This document shows positions 19,117 through 27,900 of a stretch of DNA of 64,000 nt, piece after piece. Below the pieces are notes generated by a model, which was not told the origin of the DNA, searched no databases, and saw nothing but the letters and a program-made list of their open reading frames with translations. Source of the DNA: Cellvibrio polysaccharolyticus (lineage in GTDB: Bacteria > Pseudomonadota > Gammaproteobacteria > Pseudomonadales > Cellvibrionaceae); the NCBI RefSeq assembly GCF_015182315.1, contig NZ_PRDL01000001.1, forward strand, positions 930,001 to 994,000. The letters run 5' to 3'. The stretch's first letter is position 1, and each line of letters opens with the position of its first letter. The translations under genes were made by a program, and so were the position numbers.

Positions 19117-19716
19117 ATGTTATCTGTCAGCTGGCCTGTCCCTGTAATCTCTTTTGCTCGTATCTCATGTCCGGTCTCTTTACCTGCGTTGCAGGAAGAC
19201 CTGCATCGCCTGTTGCAGGAAACCTGGGTTGACCATGTCAATCGACGGGATTACCAGGGCGGTTGGGATGTCTTGCCTTTACGTTGTGAGCGGCAGCATC
19301 AGGACGCCCATCCAATATTGCAGGGTTATGCCATTCAGGAAGGGGAAGACTGGATCAATTTACCCGCACTTAATCAATCGCCGGCCATGCTGCAATGCGT
19401 GCAATTTTTGCAATGCCCGGTCAAGGCTGTTCGATTGATGCGCTTGAAGGCTGGCTCTCATATCAAGCCACATCGCGATCACCAATTATCGCTGGAGCAT
19501 GGTGAGGCGCGTTTGCATCTGCCGATTTTTACCGGAGAGCATATTCGATTCCGGGTAAATGGGCAGACAGTTCCCATGAGTGCAGGAGAGCTGTGGTATA
19601 TCAATGCCGATCAGGAGCACGAAGTGCATAACATCGGTGAGCAGGACCGCATCAATCTGGTTATTGATTGTGGTGCGAATACATGGCTGAAAAATTGTGC
19701 GGGTGCCATGTCCTGA
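19117..19716 (+). CDS. Aspartyl/asparaginyl beta-hydroxylase-like 2-oxoglutarate/Fe(II) dioxygenase
   Basis: 199-aa cytoplasmic protein of the Asp/Asn beta-hydroxylase family (PF05118-like). Iron ligands are visible as the HxD of HIKPHRDHQLS, and HEVHN supplies the distal His; the Arg of DRINLVID fits the 2-oxoglutarate site. The family hydroxylates Asp/Asn side chains in proteins or in peptide precursors. First gene of a four-gene plus-strand set (dioxygenase, methyltransferase-PhyH, sulfotransferase, GNAT) placed between giants 1 and 2. No strong ribosome-binding site precedes ATG 19117. The substrate is unknown; collar or giant proteins are candidates by position only. Confidence 0.85.
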   Translation: MLSVSWPVPVISFARISCPVSLPALQEDLHRLLQETWVDHVNRRDYQGGWDVLPLRCERQHQDAHPILQGYAIQEGEDWINLPALNQSPAMLQCVQFLQCPVKAVRLMRLKAGSHIKPHRDHQLSLEHGEARLHLPIFTGEHIRFRVNGQTVPMSAGELWYINADQEHEVHNIGEQDRINLVIDCGANTWLKNCAGAMS

Positions 19717-19802
19717 TTTTTTCGATGAAATAATAACGTCATAACGCCGGATCATCTTTGCCAACTATTCAAGCGGCAGGGTGTAATCATAAGGAAAAGA
19801 GC

Positions 19803-21791
19803 ATGGTAAAAAGTCAGGCCGCCCTGAAAATGGAAAATTTGCCAGATCTGAACGTGTTTGCGCAATGTATTTTACAGGCCGTGGATGCGCCCTCGGCAAA
19901 GTCTTGCATTGACCCGATGCTGCAAACTTTCTGTCATCATCTTGATGTTGATCTGCACCCTGCTATGTTTGTCGATGAACACTATACCGATACAGAATAT
20001 GGCAAAGCAGTATCCACAATAACAGCGGCACAATGTGCAGAAGACTACGAACGCGGCCGGGTATTTATTCAAGGTGTGTGCCAGGCGGTTCAGGATCAGC
20101 TGGCGAGTAAAGACAAGGCGCCGGTGCGACTGTTATATGCAGGCACCGGCCCTTTTGGTTGGCTGGTATTGCCATTACTTGCGTTATTTACCGCTGAACA
20201 ATTACAAGTCACAGCTATTGATATTCATGAGCAGTCACTCGAAAGATTTCGCAAGCTCTGTGAGGATTATGGTGTGGCAGATCGTATTGCCGCCTGGGTT
20301 TGTGCAGACGCCTGTTGCTGGAAAGCGGAATCACCCCCGGTTTTCGATATTATCCTGTCAGAAACCATGAAGTATTTATTGCAACAGGAACCTCAAGTTC
20401 GAATTTTTTCCTGGCTGCAACAGTACCTTGCTCCCGCCGGTGTACTCATTCCCGAATCGGTAATATTAGGTTTGACACTCTTATGGAAAGAGGAATCCTC
20501 TCAGCAAATTTATCTGGGCGAAGCATTCACGCTGAACTGTCACTCCGCAAGAGAAATTGCAAACGGTAATGAGCAGATTTTGTCCCGGTCCTTTTCGCTT
20601 CCGGACTTCGAACCGGGTCCTGTGGATCTGAAGTTGTCCACGCATATTCAGGTATATCGGAATCATCGGCTGGCGGAATACCAGAGCCAGTTAACGCTTC
20701 CCCAATTCAAAAATCGCTTGATGATAAAACCCGGCTCAATACTCACCAGTCGCTATCAAATGGGCAGCTATCCGGATCTTGTGATTGATTATTGCGAGCA
20801 TGTCATTCCCCTGAGTGAATCTTCGGATTTATCCGCTGGCGGTATTTTCCATCTTCACCGGCTTTGGCAGAAAACCCGTAACCAACACCTGGTTCAGGCA
20901 TCTCTCCCGGAGGATGAATGGTGGTTGGATCGCGCCGTGCTGGATCTGTGCGGTATTGGCCTTGAGCCGGGTATGCAGATGCTTTATCAGAGTAATCGGC
21001 TGAGTGATCTGGTTCGTGCAGTTGACCAATTAAAACTGACCGATGATGACAAAATTCATATCAATGAAACATTGATTAAATTGATAGAAGGGAATCCGCA
21101 CGAAATTCCGGAGGTGCTATCGAAAGAGCAACTGGCCTTCTGGCAGGCAAATGGCTATTTGGTGGTGCCGGGAGTGTTATCTGCAGAGCAATGTGAAAAT
21201 AGTCGCCAGGTCATATGGGAATATTTACAGGCTGATCCGGAAGTGGCGAATAGCTGGTATCAATCACCTGAGCGGATGCAGAAAATAATGTTGCAATTAT
21301 TTCGCCATCCAGTGCTGGATGAAAATCGGCGAACCCCGTTAATTCGTAACATATTTGAGCAACTGTGGCAGCGGACGGATCTGGCAATGAGCACTGACAG
21401 AGTCAGTTTTAATCCGCCGGAAACTGCATCCTGGCAATTTCCCGGGCCGGACATGCATTGGGATATGCCTTTGCAAGCGCCGGTTTCTTTTGGAACCCAG
21501 GGGCTTATTTATTTAACGGATACTTCGAAAGAGCAGGGCGCATTTTGTTGTGTGCCCGGTTTTCATCTGGAGATAGACGCGTGGTTGCAGCAACAAAACA
21601 AGCCGGATGTCGAGTTGCAAAAACAAAACTGGTCGGAATGGTTGATAAAACCGATAAGCGGCAAAGCGGGAGACCTGATTATCTGGCATCATGCGCTACC
21701 CCACGGAGCAAGCCGGAACAAAGCGGCATCCCCCCGTATGGTGCAATATATCAATATGTATCCTCTGGCTAACGGCGACAGTGCCTATTAA
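19803..21791 (+). CDS. Methyltransferase-PhyH dioxygenase fusion protein
   Basis: 662-aa two-domain enzyme. Residues about 1-300 contain a class I SAM methyltransferase fold: the motif I-like glycine loop LLYAGTGPFGWL, an acidic residue after beta 2 (VTAIDIHE) and the post-I region DIILSETMKYLL, reminiscent of PRMT-like enzymes. Residues about 440-660 are a PhyH-type Fe/2-oxoglutarate oxygenase: QANGYLVVPGVLS start, HWD iron motif, distal His in LPHGAS and Arg in SPRMVQY. ATG 19803 has a good AAGGA ribosome-binding site; the open frame upstream lacks one. It lies 86 nt after the Asp/Asn hydroxylase-like gene. Fusion suggests hydroxylation and methylation of one substrate, which is inference. 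Confidence 0.85.
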   Translation: MVKSQAALKMENLPDLNVFAQCILQAVDAPSAKSCIDPMLQTFCHHLDVDLHPAMFVDEHYTDTEYGKAVSTITAAQCAEDYERGRVFIQGVCQAVQDQLASKDKAPVRLLYAGTGPFGWLVLPLLALFTAEQLQVTAIDIHEQSLERFRKLCEDYGVADRIAAWVCADACCWKAESPPVFDIILSETMKYLLQQEPQVRIFSWLQQYLAPAGVLIPESVILGLTLLWKEESSQQIYLGEAFTLNCHSAREIANGNEQILSRSFSLPDFEPGPVDLKLSTHIQVYRNHRLAEYQSQLTLPQFKNRLMIKPGSILTSRYQMGSYPDLVIDYCEHVIPLSESSDLSAGGIFHLHRLWQKTRNQHLVQASLPEDEWWLDRAVLDLCGIGLEPGMQMLYQSNRLSDLVRAVDQLKLTDDDKIHINETLIKLIEGNPHEIPEVLSKEQLAFWQANGYLVVPGVLSAEQCENSRQVIWEYLQADPEVANSWYQSPERMQKIMLQLFRHPVLDENRRTPLIRNIFEQLWQRTDLAMSTDRVSFNPPETASWQFPGPDMHWDMPLQAPVSFGTQGLIYLTDTSKEQGAFCCVPGFHLEIDAWLQQQNKPDVELQKQNWSEWLIKPISGKAGDLIIWHHALPHGASRNKAASPRMVQYINMYPLANGDSAY

Positions 21792-22155
21792 AAATAGTGC
21801 CAGGCTACATTTCGTTCGGGGTTTCTGTCATCACAACTCGCCAAGGTAACGCTGAGTTGTGGGCCAGTGATAAAACCGTGTTTTTTGGTTTCAGCTAATG
21901 TGTTTGATAGTTTGACCGACAACATGAAATAGGTGGTTATAGGTTGCTTTGAATATATTCTTTTATATTGTTGTTCATTGATAACAGGGAAATTGGTTAT
22001 TTCTTATTCGAGCAGATATAAAATAGACTCATCTCAATACATCTGGTAAAAATTCCAGCTTTATCCAAAGCTGTTTGGCCGGGTGAAGTGAAAATTGGAA
22101 CGCCACCACTATGGATGTGTAGAGCACCGTCAAAATGACAGGAACTGGAATATAA
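21792..22155. other. Intergenic gap before the sulfotransferase gene
   Basis: 364 nt without a gene. A hairpin CACAACTC/GAGTTGTG at 21832-21861 follows the fusion gene but lacks an immediate U-tract, so it is only a weak terminator candidate. The rest is AT-rich and could hold a separate promoter for the sulfotransferase-GNAT pair. Confidence 0.4.
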
Positions 22156-23319
22156 ATGGCCATGGATTTTTCGGCAGCTTATAAAACACTTGTCACATCG
22201 CCACATCAGGTGACGCTATGTGCTCGGGAGACCACACTTTCCGGTTTGCTGGAAAAAATACGTGATTGCTTCGGAGAACCGGCATTAACGGATGAACAAA
22301 CGCTGGAAGTTTTGGCTCATTGCAATGGGGCTATGCTGGAATCGGTGCCGAACCTGTTTGATGCCGGGTGGATGCCCTATCGTTACCATGCGAAAACAAA
22401 AACACTTTCCTGGTGTATACCCCAGGGACATCCTGAAGAGTCTTTTCACGAGCAGTATATTGATCGCTGCCGTCAACAATGTTTGTTTAATCAAATTGTC
22501 AGCCCTCAAACACTTCTGGCGGGGCTGTCTGGTGATTATGCGACTCATCCCCCGCAACCTGCCGGTTTCATATTTCATTTATCCCGTTGTGGTTCCACGC
22601 TGATATCCGGCTGTCTTTCCGAGATGAACTCCACCAGCGTTTTGTCTGAGTCACCGGTGTTGACCGGTGTTCTTTTGGATACCTTTTTAAGTGTCAGTGA
22701 AAAGAAAAAAATCTTACTGAATCTTATCAATCATCAAGGGCGTTTATATGCAGGAAGGCGGCAGGTCATTATTAAATGGAATGCCTGGGACATTTTTCTG
22801 TGGCCGCTGATTCATTCTATTTATCCGCAAGTACCAACCGTATTTCTGGTTCGTAACCCGATAGAAGTTCTCGCCTCTCATCAACGAATGGCTGGGCGCC
22901 ACATGTCTGGTGATACATCCATGTCATGTCTGGGCGGTGTATTTCTCGGTATGCGTGAGAGTGAAGTGCCACTCGACTTTCGTATCCGGGTTTTGAGTGA
23001 GTTGATGAGCAGGATGTTGGTGGTTGCCGGTGAGAAAAATGTCATAGTAATGGATTATGCTGAACTCGGTGAGGAAAAAATAATAGAGATTACCCGGTTA
23101 TTTGGGCTGCCATTGATCGCGGTAGAGCGAGCGCGGTTGCGCCAGCGGATGGGGTTTAATTCCAAAGCAGCAGGGCAGGTTTTCAAGGCTGACGGAGAGC
23201 AAAAACGCCGCTTGTTTGACGTTGGGGATGCGGAGAAAATTCAAGCCCGGTTGTCGCCGCTCTATCGTCAATTGCTGGCTCGCACAACAAATATCGAACC
23301 GGAGTTTGACAATGCTTGA
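22156..23319 (+). CDS. Sulfotransferase-family protein
   Basis: 387-aa protein with the two PAPS-binding signatures of sulfotransferases: a P-loop-like 5'-phosphosulfate motif FHLSRCGSTLISGCLS (about residues 139-154) and a 3'-phosphate-binding segment FLVRNPIEVLASHQRM (about 232-247). The first ~120 residues are less typical and may form a substrate domain. The predicted activity is transfer of sulfate from PAPS to a hydroxyl or amine; the acceptor is unknown. No signal peptide, so cytoplasmic. Its stop codon overlaps the GNAT start by 8 nt (ATGCTTGA), so the two are translationally coupled. Related families in such clusters can also be amidino- or other group transferases, but the motif pair favours sulfotransferase. 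Confidence 0.82.
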   Translation: MAMDFSAAYKTLVTSPHQVTLCARETTLSGLLEKIRDCFGEPALTDEQTLEVLAHCNGAMLESVPNLFDAGWMPYRYHAKTKTLSWCIPQGHPEESFHEQYIDRCRQQCLFNQIVSPQTLLAGLSGDYATHPPQPAGFIFHLSRCGSTLISGCLSEMNSTSVLSESPVLTGVLLDTFLSVSEKKKILLNLINHQGRLYAGRRQVIIKWNAWDIFLWPLIHSIYPQVPTVFLVRNPIEVLASHQRMAGRHMSGDTSMSCLGGVFLGMRESEVPLDFRIRVLSELMSRMLVVAGEKNVIVMDYAELGEEKIIEITRLFGLPLIAVERARLRQRMGFNSKAAGQVFKADGEQKRRLFDVGDAEKIQARLSPLYRQLLARTTNIEPEFDNA

Positions 23320-23812
23320 CCGGTTGTTGCTGCCCACTGAATTTACGCTGCGTATTGCTGATGAAAGTGACCGTGGTTTTATGATCGCGTTATTTCGTTC
23401 GGTCCGGCCGCATCTGTTTATGATTGATTTACCCTCTCAGCACCTTGAGTTACTGGTTAATCATCAATACCAACTGCAACAGAACACCTACAAGATGCAA
23501 TGGCCTTGTGCAGTTACCTTTATTGTTCAATATCGAGGTGAATCTATTGGCAAGGTTGTTCTTCATGAAGAAAAAGACCTGCTGCATATTATCGATATTG
23601 CGTTAATACCGGATCAACGCGGTAAAGGGTACGGAACCGCAATATTGAAGTCATTTTCAAACATGGCGGACCGGCACGCAATGCTGCTGCGGCTATCGGT
23701 TGAGCGTGATAACTGTCGGGCTAAAAAACTGTATTTGGCACTGGGGTTTGAGGTTTTTGAAGCGGGCGAATTTTATCTGGCGATGAAGCGCGAACCGTCT
23801 CTGACCAGTTAA
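23312..23812 (+). CDS. GNAT-family N-acetyltransferase
   Basis: 166-aa cytoplasmic acetyl-CoA-dependent acetyltransferase. The acetyl-CoA loop is seen in IALIPDQRGKGYGTAIL (RGxGxG/A motif A), followed by LSVERDNCRAKKLYLALGFE (motif B). ATG 23312 overlaps the end of the sulfotransferase gene, and a GGAG ribosome-binding site lies inside that gene; the longer reading from 23216 is an overlap artefact. GNAT genes commonly neighbour tail-collar-type genes in bacterial genomes, as here. A second, broken copy of its 3' end exists at 31372-31520. The acetylated substrate is unknown. Confidence 0.9.
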   Translation: MLDRLLLPTEFTLRIADESDRGFMIALFRSVRPHLFMIDLPSQHLELLVNHQYQLQQNTYKMQWPCAVTFIVQYRGESIGKVVLHEEKDLLHIIDIALIPDQRGKGYGTAILKSFSNMADRHAMLLRLSVERDNCRAKKLYLALGFEVFEAGEFYLAMKREPSLTS

Positions 23813-24302
23813 ATACAGTGAGGGGATTTACTTTTCTTTTTTGTGATGTTATACGCGGTAATATAATTGATAGTTTGATTGCGATAGTGTGTTTGCCTTG
23901 CAAGTTCAATATTTTGACATAGTGATTCTGTTGTTTTTTTGGCGAATTTTTTATTTTTCGTTGGGCTTGTTTTGTTTGTTCAAAAAATTGACATTCTGTC
24001 GGTTGGTCAGCTTCCCGGCCGTTAATGATTTGTCGCTCTTCAGCTTGAGTGTCTAACTCTCCCTCCAAACTGAAGGCTGTTTGAAGAAAGATGTATCGCT
24101 TTTTTGAGGTTCAATTTGTAAGCGCTTTCTCTCAGTTTTCACCTGGTATTTTCTGAGCGAATAATAACCGGCTTTGCCGGATTGATTTTTGTGATACCCG
24201 TAATGCGTCAATACATTGTTTGTTGTGGTAACAGGCAATTTTTTTGTGTGTCTGGAAAACGGCTTTCCGGTTTCCTTATTTTCATTATCAAGGAGAAAGA
24301 TT
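23813..24302 (+). promoter_or_regulatory. Long conserved leader of collar gene 1
   Basis: 490 nt without an ORF but largely conserved, base for base over long blocks, in 31521-32014 before collar gene 2. Its 3' part contains a small hairpin CCGGC-TTT-GCCGG (about 24168-24180, broken in copy 2), an imperfect GGAAA...TTTCC hairpin preserved in copy 2, and an AAGGAG ribosome-binding site 8-9 nt before ATG 24303. TTGACA hexamers occur near 23915 and 23988, but I found no well-spaced -10 for either. It probably contains the promoter of the collar-giant unit. Confidence 0.55.
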
Positions 24303-24899
24303 ATGTCTGAACCGTTTCTCGGTGAAATTGTGATGTTTGCGGGCAACTTCGCCCCACGTGGATGGGCGTTTTGCAATGGGCAATTACTGCCAATCCAGCA
24401 AAATTCTGCGCTTTTTGCAATTCTGGGTACTACCTACGGTGGCAATGGCCAATCGACCTTTGCCCTGCCTAATTTACAGGGGCGTGTGCCGGTGCACCAA
24501 GGTCAAAGCCCCGGTACAAGCCAATACACCTTGGGTGAGGTAAGTGGGACTGAAAATGTAACATTGACGATCAATGAATTGCCTGCGCATAACCATACCG
24601 TTGCATTGAGCGGGACCGGTGATGTCAATGTTGCATTAGGGGCATGCACTACTAATGGCAGTGTTCCTACCCCAGGGCCAACAACTGTGCCTGCAAAAGT
24701 GCCTGGTGGGCTGTCTGGAGTCAATGCGTATAGCACTACACCGGATACCACGCTTTTGCCAGTACATACCACAACAACCGTCAATGTGACTGGCAATACG
24801 GGTATTGTCGGTAACAACCTGCCGGTTCCGATTGTGCAACCTTATGTAGTAGTTAATTTCATTATCGCAATTGAAGGCGTTTTCCCCTCACGTAATTAA
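24303..24899 (+). CDS. Phage tail collar-type (MdpB/microcystin-dependent-like) protein 1
   Basis: 198 aa, starting MSEPFLGEIVMFAGNFAPRG. The N-terminal ~60 residues are the Tail Collar domain (PF07484-like: GEI, GWAFCNGQLLPI, FAILGTTYGGNG, FALPNLQGRVPVHQG). The middle is Gly/Thr/Ser-rich, and the C-terminus ends PYVVVNFIIAIEGVFPSRN, as in microcystin-dependent-protein-like bacterial collar proteins. In phages this domain sits at the base of tail fibres; chromosomal stand-alone versions have no established role. No signal peptide. It is followed by an intrinsic terminator and, 94 nt on, by giant gene 2. No other phage structural genes are nearby, so this is not a prophage. Confidence 0.9.
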   Translation: MSEPFLGEIVMFAGNFAPRGWAFCNGQLLPIQQNSALFAILGTTYGGNGQSTFALPNLQGRVPVHQGQSPGTSQYTLGEVSGTENVTLTINELPAHNHTVALSGTGDVNVALGACTTNGSVPTPGPTTVPAKVPGGLSGVNAYSTTPDTTLLPVHTTTTVNVTGNTGIVGNNLPVPIVQPYVVVNFIIAIEGVFPSRN

Positions 24900-24935
24900 G
24901 CTCAAACGATTGTGGGATGTGGGGCTCAAGTCAAG

Positions 24936-24964
24936 CAGTGCGCAAGGGATGCGCACTGTTTTTT
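24936..24964 (+). terminator. Intrinsic terminator between collar 1 and giant 2
   Basis: Perfect 8-bp stem CAGTGCGC/GCGCACTG with a 7-nt loop and TTTTTT. Only 29 nt separate it from the giant ATG (24994), too little for a full promoter, so giant 2 is most likely made by read-through. The same element lies at 32648-32676. Confidence 0.88.
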
Positions 24965-24993
24965 GTTGAAAAAGTCATTAATGGGGAAGCATT

Positions 24994-27900
24994 ATGTTGC
25001 GGGCTACTTATAAAATAATTCATGTGATCAATAATCTGGTTGCCGGATGTTGGCGTTATGGGGTCAGATTATTTTTAAGTGGTTTGGCCATTTTGGTATC
25101 TTTTAATGTCTATGCTGCTACTCCTTTGGATCAGAATTTTGATGCGCTGGCGCCCGGTTATCTAACGAATGCTGGCCACACTATCGCCGGTGCAACTTAT
25201 ACATTGGTGACCCCTGGTGGCGGAGCGGTTGTTGCGTTGTTTGGCGACCCATACGCGTTCAGTATTACGCCTGACGTTAATGATAATGCTGTTGTATTTA
25301 ACTCTGACGGAAATACCTTTATTCAAGGGCCTTTGGATGCAAGGATAACCTCGGCGGATGGTTCAGAATTTCGCATTGTGTCAATGGAGATTGACACTGG
25401 CCTTGTAAATGAAGCAGATCACGTGGGCGATCCAAACCTGATAGTAGGGGGCTACCGGAATGGCGACCTGGTAGTATCGGATACCATCGATACCCGTTCT
25501 TCGGACTCATCAGGTTCTGTGGCTTACGCAAAAAATGCAGATGCGGGTTTCGGTGGTGTGCTGACGTTTAATTCCGATTGGTCTTACATTGATGAAATTC
25601 GTTTTATCGGGCCCGATAATACACTTTATGTAATCGCAATAGATGAGCTTGATTTTGAACCTGGCATTCCGCCTGATTCTACTTCCCCTACAGTAACGTC
25701 CATCTCTTCCAGTACCCTGAATGGCACCTATAAGGTAGGTTCTCCAATCAGCATCCAGGTGAATTTCAGTGAAAATGTGATTGTGGCAGGTGGTACGCCG
25801 CAATTAACCCTGGAAACCGGCGCTACCGACAGAACGATCAACTATACCAGCGGCACCGGCAGCAGCACCTTGACGTTTACGTATACCGTACAGGCGGGCG
25901 ATGTCAGTGCTGATTTGGATTACACTACGACCACTGCCCTGGCTTTGAACGGTAGTACTATTCGTGATGCGGCTGGCAACAATGCCATCCTTACACTTGC
26001 CCCCCCTGGTGCGGCAAACTCTTTGGGTAATAATAAAGCGCTGGTTATTGATGGCGTGGTGCCCACAGTTACCTCAGTAAATTCCAGTACAGCAAATGGA
26101 ACCTATAAGATTGGTGATGTAGTCAGTGTGCAGGTCAACTTCAGTGAAGCGGTAACCGTGACCGGCACTCCACAGTTAACATTGGAGACGGGGGCAACCG
26201 ACCGGACAATCAACTATGCGAGCGGTACTGGCACCTCTACGCTAACATTTAACTATACCGTTCAGGCTGGGGATACTTCCAGTGACCTGGATTATGTAGC
26301 TACCAGCTCGCTGGCATTGGGCGGGGGAACTATCAGGGACGCTGCGGGTAATGACGCGACTTTGACCCTGGCTTCACCGGGTGCAGCCAATTCATTAGGT
26401 AACAATAAAGCCTTGGTTATTGATGGTGTTGCACCTTCGGTATCCAGCATTGTGGTAAGCGGGAGTCCAATGGCGGCCGCTACCAGTGTGAATTTCACTG
26501 TGATCTTTAATGAATCGGTGACCGGCGTTTCAACCGATGACTTTGCATTAGGAATTACTGGAACTGCCAATGGCACCATTGTCAGTGTTTCCGGGGCTGG
26601 CTCCAGTTTCACGGTTACGGTGAGTGGTATTGTTGGCAACGGTACTATCAAAGTAAACCTCAATGCATCAACCAATATTGCCGATGCGGCAGGTAATGCT
26701 GGTCCGGTAGCGTTTACCAGTGGCTCATCCCATACAGTTGCGATTCCAACAGTAGCTAATGCGCCAACGATTGGTACGGCAACAGCGGGAGCCGGGCAGG
26801 TTTCTGTAGCCTTTACGACCCCTGTAAATGATGGCGGTTCTGCAATCACAGGTTATACCGTGACCTCTAATCCGGGAAATATCACTGCCGGTGGTAATGG
26901 CTTTACAACATCGCCGATTGTGGTGACTGGCTTAACTAACGGTACTGCCTATACCTTTACAGTGAAAGCAACCAATGGGGTCGGTGACAGCGTTGCTTCC
27001 GTTGCCTCTAACCCGGCAACCCCCAAAGGTAATCAAACCATTACCTTTCCGAATCCCGGTGCCCAGAACTTTGGCACTGCACCTGACTTGGGTTCGACGG
27101 CCAGCGCTACATCCTCACTTACAGTGAGCTTTACCTCATCCACTACTGGTGTTTGTACTATTACTAGCGGTGGTGCCCTGACGTTTGTGACGGCCGGTAG
27201 CTGTACTATTGATGCGGATCAGGTAGGCAATACGGCTTGGAATGCAGCCACTACAGTAACCCGGACTTTTACTGTGAATGCGATAGTTCCTGATGCACCA
27301 GCCATCGGCACTGCCACTGCAGGTGATACTGAAGCCATGGTGACATTTACTGCACCAGCTGGTACGGGTGGTTCTGCGATTATGGCTAACGGTTACACAG
27401 TCACCGCTAGCCCCGGCGGTGCGACCGCCACGGGCTCCGGTTCACCCATTACCGTAGCGGGTTTGACTAATGGTTTGGCCTATACCTTTACGGTGACAGC
27501 TACCAACTCGGCAGGTGAGGGTAATCCCTCGGTGGCTTCCAACTCGGTAACCCCGGCCGCACCGCAAACCATTACCTTTGGTAATCCGGGCACACAAAAT
27601 TTTGGTACTACACCTACGTTGACGGCGACCTCATCAGCGGGTGGTGGATATCCGATTTCTTTCACTTCATCGACTACCGGTGTTTGTACTATTACTGCTG
27701 GTGGTGCACTGACCTTTGTAACTATCGGTAGTTGTACGATCAATGCGGATCAAGCGGGCGATAGCAGTTACCTGGCCGCCCCTCAAGTTAGCCAAACATT
27801 CACTGTTACTGCCGTTGTACCGGGAGCGCCGACCGCAGCTACTGCAACCGCGGGCGATACCCAGGCTTCGGTCGCCTTTACTGCTCCGGTATTTATTGGG

